Source: Halobacteria archaeon (GTDB lineage: Bacteria; Pseudomonadota; Gammaproteobacteria; UBA9214). From it: a DNA stretch of 8,475 nt. The notes below the pieces were generated by a model. That model did no database searches and was not told where the DNA came from. It saw only the letters and a list, made by a program, of their open reading frames with translations. The DNA lies in NCBI GenBank assembly GCA_013041945.1, contig JABDRC010000081.1, forward strand, positions 1 to 8,475. Direction: 5' to 3'. Position 1 is the stretch's first letter, and each line of letters begins with the position of its first letter. This document shows, piece by piece, positions 1 to 6,515 of the stretch. Position numbers and translations under genes: made by a program.

Positions 1-1
1 G

Positions 2-202
2 GGTGTCCTGTCACTGAAAAGCGGTAGCGCCATCACCAGTGAACGCGCCATCGTCGACAGCAGCTTCGACGTGGCCCTGATTGTGAGCTTCACCAACCGG
101 TCTGACATGGACGATTACCTGGTCCACCCGCTGCACGTCCAACTGGTGAAGGAGACCCTGAAACCGCTGGTAGCGAAGATCCGGGTGTTTGATTTTCAGT
201 AG
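2..202 (+). CDS. Dabb (stress-responsive A/B barrel) domain protein, C-terminal part
   Basis: This is a 5'-truncated gene: the open frame enters from the left edge and gives 66 residues before TAG at 200-202. The visible part has the Dabb signature: GVLSL near the start, then FDVALIVSFTNRSDM (a beta strand and turn), the 'HPLHVQLV' helix with the conserved HP..H pattern, and a terminal KIRVFDF strand. Complete Dabb proteins are about 95-105 residues, so roughly 30-35 N-terminal residues are missing. Dabb domains form small dimeric alpha-beta barrels; a few are plant or polyketide enzymes, but most bacterial members have no known substrate. The gene converges on lnt across a repeat-filled gap and has no visible functional link to it. 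I am confident of the fold family and cannot assign a reaction. Confidence 0.85.
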   Translation, partial: GVLSLKSGSAITSERAIVDSSFDVALIVSFTNRSDMDDYLVHPLHVQLVKETLKPLVAKIRVFDFQ

Positions 203-230
203 GGACGTGCCAGCAAACTGATACTTGCGC

Positions 231-309
231 AAAAAAGATAAAAGAAAAAACGCCACAGAGGACACAGAGAAAAACAAATACCTATGGCCAGAAGTATCAC
301 TGTCATTCC
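231..309 (-). repeat. Dispersed repeat copy A (left arm of inverted repeat)
   Basis: Read on the minus strand, this carries the same element as copies B and C: a core around TTCTCTGTGTCCTCTGTGGC followed by a TTTT...ATCTTTT tract and GCGC. It is the reverse complement of about 589-672 with few mismatches; a stretch of about 22 bases (AAAAACAAATACCTATGGCC) matches perfectly. Similar CTCTGTG...CTCTGTGGCG sequences with TTTGCGCC..GGCG tails are, to my knowledge, common intergenic repeats in many bacterial genomes. Their function is unknown. Confidence 0.8.
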
Positions 310-334
310 CGTCCCCGCCTGCGCGGGAATGACA
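301..334. repeat. CATTCCCG/CGGGAATG palindromic repeat
   Basis: Arms TGTCATTCCCG (301-311) and CGGGAATGACA (324-334) are perfect 11-base inverted repeats around a 12-base loop. This matches a very common class of proteobacterial dispersed palindromes of the type CATTCCCGC-GCAGGCGGGAATG. Its left arm is also the inner edge of repeat copy A, so the elements overlap. Confidence 0.8.
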
Positions 335-387
335 ACAATTAATTGCTCCTGCAAGGCGCTCCTGCGAGGATTGTTTTACAGCGACGA

Positions 388-414
388 GTATTCGCGGATG
401 CGATCCGCTCCCAC
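388..414. repeat. REP-like hairpin (GGGAGCGGAT...ATCCGCG)
   Basis: GCGGAT (394-399) and ATCCGC (403-408) are perfect arms around a GCG loop. On the minus strand this reads GGGAGCGGAT-CGC-ATCCGCGAA, the layout of REP elements in Pseudomonas, Xanthomonas and relatives (GTAGGAGCGG...CCGCG). No neighbouring tyrosine-type REP transposase (RayT) gene is present in this window. Confidence 0.65.
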
Positions 415-448
415 AGTGATCGCCCGACGAGAAGCTTATCAAGCAATA

Positions 449-511
449 ATTTTTCTCTGTGTCCTCTGTGGCGTTTATTTTATCTTTTATTCTTTGCGCC
501 TTGGCGGCTTT
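449..511 (+). repeat. Dispersed repeat copy B
   Basis: This is a direct repeat of copy C, 173 bases upstream of it. The two share TTTTTCTCTGTG, then CTCTGTGGCGTTT, the TTATCTTTTATTCTTTGCGCC tract, and a GGCGGCTTT tail, with only scattered differences. The copy ends where the sequence changes to TCGGCAAC. It lacks the outer AGGTATTTG extension present in copies A and C. Confidence 0.8.
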
Positions 512-588
512 CGGCAACTGCTCCATGCGCCGCCTAAAGGCGCTTACTTTTGGTGCTCTCCCTCCTGCATCCCTGCAGTCGTGCGCAA

Positions 589-684
589 GAATGACAGTGT
601 TTTTATTGGCCATAGGTATTTGTTTTTCTCTGTGTTCTCTGTGGCGTTTTTTTATCTTTTATTCTTTGCGCCCTGGCGGCTTTG
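589..684 (+). repeat. Dispersed repeat copy C (right arm), running into lnt
   Basis: This is the longest copy. It starts with GAATGACAGTG (pairing with the inner end of copy A), continues through TTGGCCATAGGTATTTG and the CTCTGTG core, and ends with the GGCGGCTTT tail shared with copy B at 676-684. The last 33 bases (652-684) are also the stop codon and final ten codons of lnt on the minus strand, so the element overlaps coding sequence. Confidence 0.8.
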
Positions 685-2205
685 CGCGAGCTGGTGTTTA
701 TATCTGACCCGCGCAATCAACAGGCAAATAACAGCAATCACCAGCACCGGCCAGTCGCCGAAACGCACGTAGGGCGTGGCGCCGGAACGCGGCACGATCT
801 CCCCTGTTACCACGGCCTGCTCGAACTGCGGGCTCCTGGCCTGCACGGAACCGTCGTGGTTGATAATCGCGGAGATACCGGTATTGGTGGCGCGCAGCAG
901 GGCGCGGCCGGTTTCCTTCGCGCGCACGCGCGCAAGCTCGAGGTGCTGGAACGGCGCCAGCGAACGGCCGAACCAGCCGTCGTTGCTGACGTTGACGAGG
1001 AAGGCCGCGGCCGGGAGGGTGTTATTGATCAGGCGTGCGAACGCCACCTCGAAGCAGATGGACGTGCCGACCGGGTAACCGGCGGCCTCCAGCAGCGGCT
1101 GGTCAGCGCCGCCCGGGGTGAAATCGGCATTCGGCACGGCCAGCGCATCCAGCGTGTTGCCGATCAGCCAGCGCAACGGCAGGTATTCACCGAATGCGAC
1201 CAGGTGCTGCTTGTTGTAGAACCCGCGTTCCCCGTTCAGGGTGATGATGCTGTTGTAATAGTTCCACGACTCGCGGTCGAGCACCGGGATACCGGTCAGC
1301 AGGCTCTGGCCGGCCACCGCCAGCTGCTCTTCCAGGTAGGGAATATAACTGTCCTCGACCTGGTGATAGAAGGCGGGAATCGCGGTCTCTGGCCAGACCA
1401 CCAGGTCGCTGCCCGCAGCCGCAGACGTGAGATCCGCATACAGCAGCAGCGTGCGCTCGAGGTGTTCCGGCGCCCATTTGTCTTCCTGTGCGATATTGCC
1501 CTGTACGAGGCTGACGTGAACGGGCTCGCCGCGCACAGACGTCCACTCCACGTGTTCCAGCAAATATCCACCCGCCAGCAGCGCGGCAAGCAGGCCCGCG
1601 CTGACCGCGCGCAGCCGGTTCGCCACCAACGCCAGCAGCAGTCCGGCAGCCAGCCCGACCAGCCAGGTGACGCCGTACTCGCCGGCCACGGGCAGGTAGC
1701 CGGCCAGCGGTCCGTTGATCTGGCTGGCGCCGATGTCGAGCCACGGGAAGCCGGTGAAGATCCGGCCCCTGAGCCACTCCGCCAGCACCCACCCGGCAGG
1801 CAGCACGAGCAGCAGGCCCGCCGGGCCGGCAGCTGCCAGGTAACGCCGGCACAGGTAGCCGGTCAGCGCGATAAACACGCTGAGCACCAGCACCAGCAGG
1901 ATAGCGACCAGTGCCGACGGCACCATCGGTACATGGCCGTAGACATGCACGCTTACGTAGACCCAGGAGACACCGGTACTGAAAAAACCGAGACCGAACA
2001 GGGCACCGTGCCGCAGCGCACGGCGCGGGCTGTCGCCCAGCCACTGGTTGAACAGCACGGCCAGTGACAGGAAGGACAGTGGATAAATGGAGAACGGCGC
2101 AAAGGCGCCGACGGCCAGCACACCCGCGATGACGATCAGCCAGGGTTGCAGGCGTTCGGGAACCGGCACCCACAGCGCCGTTGCCGGCGTGCGTGTATCC
2201 GTCAC
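652..2205 (-). CDS. lnt: Apolipoprotein N-acyltransferase
   Basis: Lnt transfers an acyl chain from phospholipid to the alpha-amino group of the lipidated N-terminal cysteine of apolipoproteins, the last step of lipoprotein maturation, in the inner membrane facing the periplasm. The protein has 517 residues (E. coli Lnt 512). Residues 20-215 hold a run of hydrophobic helices, about 228-475 the nitrilase-like catalytic domain, and about 485-500 a final membrane helix. The family's E-K-C triad is visible: Glu273 in VVWPETAIP, Lys332 in FYNKQHLV and Cys384 in TSICFEV; FGEYLP follows the lysine. The start is GTG at 2203-2205, overlapping the corC stop (GTGA), which implies translational coupling. 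No clear Shine-Dalgarno is seen. The last ten residues (508-517, ending GAKNKR) and the TAA lie inside a dispersed repeat. Confidence 0.97.
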   Translation of the reverse strand: MTDTRTPATALWVPVPERLQPWLIVIAGVLAVGAFAPFSIYPLSFLSLAVLFNQWLGDSPRRALRHGALFGLGFFSTGVSWVYVSVHVYGHVPMVPSALVAILLVLVLSVFIALTGYLCRRYLAAAGPAGLLLVLPAGWVLAEWLRGRIFTGFPWLDIGASQINGPLAGYLPVAGEYGVTWLVGLAAGLLLALVANRLRAVSAGLLAALLAGGYLLEHVEWTSVRGEPVHVSLVQGNIAQEDKWAPEHLERTLLLYADLTSAAAGSDLVVWPETAIPAFYHQVEDSYIPYLEEQLAVAGQSLLTGIPVLDRESWNYYNSIITLNGERGFYNKQHLVAFGEYLPLRWLIGNTLDALAVPNADFTPGGADQPLLEAAGYPVGTSICFEVAFARLINNTLPAAAFLVNVSNDGWFGRSLAPFQHLELARVRAKETGRALLRATNTGISAIINHDGSVQARSPQFEQAVVTGEIVPRSGATPYVRFGDWPVLVIAVICLLIARVRYKHQLAQSRQGAKNKR

Positions 2206-3086
2206 GGTTTGACGTTCAGCAGGCCGGCCTGTTCCTCGTCCGGCCGCGGCAGCATGGTCAGCTGCAGCATGTGCACGCGACGACTGTCCGCGCGCAGCAC
2301 CTTGAACAACAGGTTGCCGATGACGATGCGCTCGCCGCGCTCCGGCAGATGACCGATCTCGTGCACGACCAGGCCGCCGATAGTATCGAACTCCTCATCG
2401 GACAATTCCGCGCCGAAATACTCGTTGAAGTCGTCGATCGGTGTCAGCGCCTTGATCGTGTAATGCACATCGCTGTGCTTGCGGATGATGTCGTCTTCCC
2501 CGACGTCGCACTCGTCCTCGATCTCGCCGACGATCTGCTCAATCACATCCTCGATCGTCACCATGCCGGCAACGCCGCCATATTCGTCCACCACGATGGC
2601 CATGTGATTGCGACTGACGCGAAACTCCTTGAGCAGCACGTTGAGGCGCTTGCTCTCCGGCACGAAGACCGCCGGCCGCAGCAGGCCCTTCACGTCGAAT
2701 CGTCCGTCGGTGCGCTGAAACGCATACAGCAGCAGGTCCTTGGCCAGCAGAATGCCGACCACTTCGTTGCGGCTCTCGCCGATCACCGGGAAGCGCGAAT
2801 GGCCGGACTCGACCACGATGCGCAGCAGCTCGTCCGGACTGGCGTCCCGCTCCAGGATGGCGACCTGGGAACGCGGGATCATGATGTCGCGGACCTGCAT
2901 ATCGTCAACCTGCAGCACACCCTCGAGCATGGCCAGGGCGTCGGTATCGTACAGGTTCTGTTGGTGGGCGGAACGCAGCAGTTCGATCAGCTGCTCATTG
3001 CTGGCAGGCTCCCGCGCAAACATCCGGGCCAGTCGCTCCAGCCAGGACGGCCGCGCGGGGCCGTCGGGAGGTCGGTCTTTGTTCAT
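2202..3086 (-). CDS. ybeX: CBS-domain protein YbeX/CorC
   Basis: The protein has 294 residues, close to E. coli YbeX (292). A short N-terminal segment (1-60) is followed by a CBS pair (about 65-122 and 135-190) and a CorC_HlyC domain (about 205-282). Diagnostic stretches include VRDIMIPRSQ, HSRFPVI, VPESKRLN, AIVVDEYGGVAG and the ADSRR near the end. It lacks the DUF21 membrane domain of the longer CorB-type relatives, so it is probably cytosolic. The family is annotated as magnesium/cobalt efflux; work on E. coli YbeX also links it to ribosome and rRNA metabolism, which suits its place downstream of ybeY. The start is ATG at 3084-3086, without a recognisable Shine-Dalgarno. The 3' end overlaps the lnt start by four bases. 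A promoter-like TTGACA lies 49 bases upstream. Confidence 0.95.
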   Translation of the reverse strand: MNKDRPPDGPARPSWLERLARMFAREPASNEQLIELLRSAHQQNLYDTDALAMLEGVLQVDDMQVRDIMIPRSQVAILERDASPDELLRIVVESGHSRFPVIGESRNEVVGILLAKDLLLYAFQRTDGRFDVKGLLRPAVFVPESKRLNVLLKEFRVSRNHMAIVVDEYGGVAGMVTIEDVIEQIVGEIEDECDVGEDDIIRKHSDVHYTIKALTPIDDFNEYFGAELSDEEFDTIGGLVVHEIGHLPERGERIVIGNLLFKVLRADSRRVHMLQLTMLPRPDEEQAGLLNVKP

Positions 3087-3110
3087 TAAATATTAATCAG
3101 TTACGCGATA

Positions 3111-3140
3111 TTCATAAAAACAATATCAGTTGACTGTCAA
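3111..3140 (-). promoter_or_regulatory. Probable internal promoter for ybeX-lnt
   Basis: On the minus strand a perfect -35 TTGACA (3135-3140) is followed after 18 bases by TATGAA (3111-3116), or after 17 by TTATGA. Transcription would start near 3104, leaving a leader of about 18 bases before the ybeX ATG. It lies in the only sizeable gap (3087-3217, 131 bases) of an otherwise overlapping gene chain, and the local sequence is AT-rich. The -10 box is imperfect. Confidence 0.55.
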
Positions 3141-3217
3141 TCCTCTGCAGTTGCCTGTCGCCACTATATCGGCAATGACGGTCGGATTACCACCATGCCG
3201 GTGAATCCATGGCAACC

Positions 3218-3682
3218 TCAGGCCATCTCCCCGTAGGGATCGGTGAAACCCAGCTCGCCAAGCAGGCGGACCTCGCGGGCCTCCATGAGCCGCGCCTCCT
3301 CATCCGTCTGGTGATCGAGGCCCTGCAGGTGCAGCACGCCGTGTATCACAAGGTGCGCCCAGTGCGCATCGCGCGACTTGTTCTGCAGCACACACTCGCG
3401 CGCAACCACCGGTGCGCAAATCACGATATCGCCGATCAGTGCCGAGCCGACCTCCGCCGGCAGCTCGCTGGGAAATGAAAGGACGTTGGTTGCCCCGTCC
3501 TTGCCGCGGTACTGGCGATTGAGCGCGGTAATCTCCGCCTCGTCGACGACCCGAATCACCAGCTCGACAGTTTTGGCCTGTTCCTGCAGTGCCGCGGCGG
3601 CCCACTTGCGCAGCGTGCCGGCATCCGGCATGCCATCCGCCGAGACCGCAAACTGCACATCGATATCGATACCCGCCGGCAT
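3218..3682 (-). CDS. ybeY: Endoribonuclease / rRNA maturation factor YbeY
   Basis: The protein has 154 residues, the same size as E. coli YbeY (155). The UPF0054 zinc site is intact: His114, His118 and His124 in HGVLHLQGLDH. The upstream family motif is KDGATNVLSFP (61-71), followed by GDIVI. YbeY is a metal-dependent factor implicated in 16S rRNA 3'-end maturation and 70S ribosome quality control. The ATG (3680-3682) shares one base with the ybeZ stop (TGATG), so the genes are translationally coupled. The stop is TGA at 3218-3220, and ybeX follows after 131 bases. Confidence 0.96.
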   Translation of the reverse strand: MPAGIDIDVQFAVSADGMPDAGTLRKWAAAALQEQAKTVELVIRVVDEAEITALNRQYRGKDGATNVLSFPSELPAEVGSALIGDIVICAPVVARECVLQNKSRDAHWAHLVIHGVLHLQGLDHQTDEEARLMEAREVRLLGELGFTDPYGEMA

Positions 3683-4653
3683 CAGGCACCACGCTCGAAT
3701 TTCTCGTAGGCCGAAATGATGTGCTGGACCAGCGGGTGCCGCACCACGTCCTGCGAGGAGAAAAACGTGAAACTGATATCCTGGCTGTCCTTGAGAATCT
3801 CGATCACCTGGCGCAGACCCGATTCCGTCTGCCGCGGCAAGTCGATCTGCGTGATGTCGCCGGTCACGACGGCGGTCGACCCGAAGCCGATGCGGGTCAG
3901 GAACATCTTCATCTGCTCGACAGTCGTGTTCTGCGCCTCGTCGAGGATGATGAAGGCGTCGTTCAGGCTGCGGCCGCGCATGAAGGCCAGCGGCGCCACC
4001 TCGATGACATTGCGCTCGATCAGGCGCGCCACCCGGTCCAGTCCGAGCATCTCGTACAGGGCGTCGTACAGTGGCCGCAGGTAGGGGTCGACCTTCTGTG
4101 TCATATCGCCGGGCAGGAACCCCAGTCGCTCGCCGGCCTCGACCGCCGGGCGCACCAGCACCAGGCGGCTGACCTTCTCCTGTTCCAGCGCCTGTACCGC
4201 GCAGGCCACGGCGAGATAGGTCTTGCCTGTCCCGGCCGGGCCGATGCCGAAATTGAGGTCGTTGGCGAGAATGTTCTGCAGGTAATGCTTCTGGTTCGAC
4301 CCGCGCGGGGTGATGGTGGCACCGGGTGTCTTGATCATGACGCTGTCGTTATTGCTGTCGGCAACACCCGGCTCCGGCGTGCCGCCCGCCTCCTGCAGGT
4401 AAAGGTGGATCTTTTCCGGCGTCAGGGCCCCGTTGGCCGTTTCCATGTACAACGCCTCGAGCACCTGTTCGGCACGCGCCACGGCCGGTTCCTCGCCGAT
4501 AAGACGGAACTGGTTGCCGCGGCTGCTGATCTCGACACCCAGTCGCTGCTCGAGCTGGTGCAGGTGCACGTCGAACTGGCCGCACAGGTCGGCCAGGCGT
4601 TCGTTGTCAGCGGGTTCGAGCGTGATGTCGATGGAATGCAGGTGACTGCTCAA
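3682..4653 (-). CDS. ybeZ: PhoH-like ATPase YbeZ
   Basis: The protein has 323 residues. An N-terminal PhoH_N/KH-like region (about 1-110, containing DITLEPADNERL, which closely resembles E. coli YbeZ) precedes the P-loop ATPase core: Walker A GPAGTGKT at 138-145, RPAVEAGE at 168-175, Walker B FIILDEAQNTT at 234-244, and TGDITQIDLP at 264-273. The E. coli partner is YbeY, whose gene follows directly; an RNA-linked ATPase or helicase role has been proposed. The frame starts at TTG (4651-4653), overlapping the miaB TGA. A GAGGG motif four bases upstream supports this start, and no ATG nearby fits the conserved N-terminus. It lacks the lysine-rich C-terminal tail of the E. coli protein, which is family variation. 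Confidence 0.95.
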   Translation of the reverse strand: MSSHLHSIDITLEPADNERLADLCGQFDVHLHQLEQRLGVEISSRGNQFRLIGEEPAVARAEQVLEALYMETANGALTPEKIHLYLQEAGGTPEPGVADSNNDSVMIKTPGATITPRGSNQKHYLQNILANDLNFGIGPAGTGKTYLAVACAVQALEQEKVSRLVLVRPAVEAGERLGFLPGDMTQKVDPYLRPLYDALYEMLGLDRVARLIERNVIEVAPLAFMRGRSLNDAFIILDEAQNTTVEQMKMFLTRIGFGSTAVVTGDITQIDLPRQTESGLRQVIEILKDSQDISFTFFSSQDVVRHPLVQHIISAYEKFERGA

Positions 4654-6005
4654 GATGCCCTCAGGCGTGTGCGGCTGCCCGGCGCAACGAGTTCGCCGCG
4701 CAGTGAATTCGGCAGGGCCTCGGTGATGTGGATATCGACAAATTGTCCCACCAGGTCGGGCGTGGCATCGAAGTTGACCACCCGGTTGTTTTCCGTACGC
4801 CCGCTCAGCTGGTCGGCGCGCTTGCGCGACGGCTTCTCGACCAGCACGGACTGGATACTGCCCACCATGGATGTGCTGATCGCCGCGGCCATTCCGGTAA
4901 TGCGTGCCTGCAGGCGCGCCAGCCGCTGTTTCTTGACGGCCAGCGGCACGTCATCCGGCAGGGAGGCCGCCGGGGTACCGGGGCGCTGGCTGTAGATAAA
5001 ACTGAACGAATGGTCAAATCCGGTTTGTTCCACCAGCGCCATGGTCTGCTCGAAATCCGCATCGGTTTCGCCCGGGAAGCCGATGATGAAGTCCGAGGAA
5101 ATGCTGATGCCGGGCCGCGCCGCGCGCAGCCGGCGGATGATCGAAGTATACTCCAGCGCGGTATGGTTGCGTTTCATCAGCGCGAGCACGCGGTCCGAAC
5201 CCGACTGTACCGGCAGGTGTAAATGACCGACCAGTGCGGGCACTTCCGCATGGGCCTGGATCAGGCTGTCGCTCATTTCCAGGGGATGCGAGGTCGTATA
5301 GCGGATACGGTCAATGCCGTCGATGGCGGCGATGAAATTGATCAGCAGCGCCAGGTCGGCAAGCTCGCCGTCATGCATGACACCGCGGTAGGCGTTGACA
5401 TTCTGCCCGAGCAGCGTGACCTCGCGCACGCCCTGCTCCGCCAGCGCAACGACTTCCGCGATCAGATCATCGAACGGCCGGCTGACCTCCTCACCGCGGG
5501 TATAGGGAACGACACAGAAACTGCAATACTTGCTGCAGCCCTCCATGATGGACACGAAGGCGGTGGCCCCGCTGGCACGCGGTGCCGGCAGGCAGTCGAA
5601 CTTTTCGATTTCCGGGAAGGAAATATCGATGACCGGTGTCTGCGCACGACGCGCCTCATCGAGCATGGCCGGCAGGCGATGCAGGGTCTGCGGACCGAAC
5701 ACGATGTCCACGCAGGGTGCACGGGTGCGGATCGCCTCGCCCTCCTGGCTCGCCACGCAGCCGCCGACACCGATGACCACGCCCGGCCGCGCATCCTTGA
5801 GCTCCTTCCAGCGCCCCAGTTCGGAGAACACCTTCTCCTGTGCCTTCTCGCGGATCGAACAGGTATTGAGCAGCAGGACATCCGCCCGCTGCGGGTCCTG
5901 CGTGACCTCGAGGCCATGCGAGGCCACCAGCACGTCCGCCATTTTCGCGGAGTCGTACTCGTTCATCTGGCAACCGTGGGTCTTTATGTAGAGCTTGTCT
6001 GGCAT
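4650..6005 (-). CDS. miaB: tRNA-2-methylthio-N6-isopentenyladenosine synthase
   Basis: MiaB is a radical-SAM methylthiotransferase that converts i6A37 to ms2i6A37 in tRNAs reading UNN codons. The protein has 451 residues. The N-terminal UPF0004 domain has its three cluster cysteines, Cys12 (THGCQMN), Cys49 (NTCSIRE) and Cys83 (GGCVA). The radical-SAM CxxxCxxC is Cys157, Cys161 and Cys164 in GCSKYCSFC, followed by VVPYTRGEE. The C-terminal TRAM domain (about 378-445) includes VLVEKPSRK and SGRTENNRVVNF. The sequence THGCQMN at the N-terminus and TRGEE after the cysteines favour MiaB over RimO or MtaB. The ATG is at 6003-6005. No strong Shine-Dalgarno is seen; the leader carries a heptamer repeat and a hairpin. 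Confidence 0.97.
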   Translation of the reverse strand: MPDKLYIKTHGCQMNEYDSAKMADVLVASHGLEVTQDPQRADVLLLNTCSIREKAQEKVFSELGRWKELKDARPGVVIGVGGCVASQEGEAIRTRAPCVDIVFGPQTLHRLPAMLDEARRAQTPVIDISFPEIEKFDCLPAPRASGATAFVSIMEGCSKYCSFCVVPYTRGEEVSRPFDDLIAEVVALAEQGVREVTLLGQNVNAYRGVMHDGELADLALLINFIAAIDGIDRIRYTTSHPLEMSDSLIQAHAEVPALVGHLHLPVQSGSDRVLALMKRNHTALEYTSIIRRLRAARPGISISSDFIIGFPGETDADFEQTMALVEQTGFDHSFSFIYSQRPGTPAASLPDDVPLAVKKQRLARLQARITGMAAAISTSMVGSIQSVLVEKPSRKRADQLSGRTENNRVVNFDATPDLVGQFVDIHITEALPNSLRGELVAPGSRTRLRAS

Positions 6006-6043
6006 TTCGCGTCAGAATCATTGACTGGAGATCCAACTATACA

Positions 6044-6071
6044 AGTAGCGAGTAGCGAGTAGCTAGTAGCG
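6044..6071. repeat. Four tandem AGTAGC(G/T) heptamers
   Basis: The units are AGTAGCG, AGTAGCG, AGTAGCT and AGTAGCG in uninterrupted head-to-tail order. They lie in the miaB leader, between the rnpB 3' end and the miaB start. The last unit is also one arm of the adjoining stem-loop. Confidence 0.9.
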
Positions 6072-6094
6072 AGGGGCTTTCAACCCTTGCTACT
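6065..6094 (-). other. Stem-loop between rnpB and miaB
   Basis: On the minus strand AGTAGC-A-AGGG pairs with CCCT-C-GCTACT around an 8-9 base loop, giving ten pairs with one mismatch. It begins about 23 bases after the rnpB 3' end. There is no T-run after it, so it is not a standard intrinsic terminator. It could mark a processing site, protect the 3' end, or be one more repeat element. Confidence 0.55.
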
Positions 6095-6116
6095 CACCAC
6101 TTTCAACACGTTACTG

Positions 6117-6472
6117 AGGTGGGAGCCGGCCGATAAGCCGGGTTCTGTCGTGGACAGCCATTCATCTGGACACTGCGTCACCGCAGGCCTCAAGCAACCT
6201 ACCCGGGGACCGCGCGGGCCGCACGTATGTCCCCCTATTTGGTCTTGCTCCGGATGGGGTTTACCCTGCCACGCCTGTTACCAGGCGCGCGGTGCGCTCT
6301 TACCGCACCATTTCACCCTTACCGGCTTTGCCTACGAATAGGCGCGACCGGCGGTATGTTTTCTGTGGCACTTTCCATGGGCTTGCGCCCTCCAGGCGTT
6401 ACCTGGCACCCTGCCCTGTGGAGCCCGGACTTTCCTCCCCGCTTGCGCGGCGCGGCTGCCTGGCCGACTCCC
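6117..6472 (-). ncRNA. rnpB: RNase P RNA (M1 RNA), bacterial type A
   Basis: This is the catalytic RNA that removes 5' leaders from pre-tRNAs. Read on the minus strand it has the universally conserved blocks: GAGGAAAGTCCGGGCTCC (P4 5' strand region, 6420-6437), then GCAGGGTGCCAGGTAACGCC, the long GGTAAGGGTGAAA...GTGCGGTAAGAGCGCACCG run (6290-6323), and ACAGAACCCGGCTTATCGG (P4 3' strand region, 6130-6148). The ends follow from helix P1: GGGAGTCGGCC (6472-6462) pairs over all 11 bases with GGCCGGCTCCC, and the 3' end after ACCT matches E. coli. The length of about 356 bases is near the E. coli 377. Its own -10 box lies 6 bases upstream. Exact ends are inferred. Confidence 0.97.
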
Positions 6473-6478
6473 GTGGAA

Positions 6479-6484
6479 ATTATA
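6479..6484 (-). promoter_or_regulatory. -10 box of rnpB
   Basis: A perfect TATAAT on the minus strand ends 6 bases before the G (6472) that opens helix P1, an ideal distance for the start site. No good -35 hexamer lies 16-18 bases further upstream (6502-6508 reads GCGCAAC on the minus strand). Confidence 0.75.
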
Positions 6485-6515
6485 GCCGATCACGGTGCCC
6501 CGTTGCGCGACCCGG

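Larger units (their letters stand above)
203..651. other. Repeat-dense convergent intergenic region
   Basis: This 449-base gap lies between the 3' ends of the Dabb gene (plus) and lnt (minus). I find no credible gene in it: open frames on either strand run across repeats and their translations resemble nothing known. It is AT-richer than its surroundings. It holds a long imperfect inverted repeat (about 231-309 against 589-672), a third, direct copy of the same element (449-511), a CATTCCCG-type hairpin (301-334), a REP-like hairpin (394-408), and a small CGCC-TAAA-GGCG stem-loop (531-542). No canonical stem-plus-T-run terminator stands out, although the hairpins could end converging transcripts. 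Confidence 0.8.

Noticed and set aside
231..684. CRISPR array
   Set aside because: There are only three copies in mixed orientation with unequal spacing, copies are about 60 bases or longer, and there are no cas genes.
284..772. Open frames on both strands within the repeat region
   Set aside because: They are built from the dispersed repeats (one frame repeats the translated FILCVLCGV and SVFSVAFF type strings) and have no protein family signature.
682..2067. 461-codon plus-strand open frame opposite lnt
   Set aside because: It is antisense to an intact lnt with all catalytic residues. Its translation is rich in Q, R, H and A with no domain pattern, typical of the complement of a GC-rich gene.
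3190..3212. CCATG/CATGG inverted repeat after ybeY as a terminator
   Set aside because: The stem is only five pairs, with no T-run on either strand.
3589..4995. 468-codon plus-strand open frame across ybeY, ybeZ and miaB
   Set aside because: It is antisense to three well-conserved genes, crosses their boundaries, and shows no recognisable motif.
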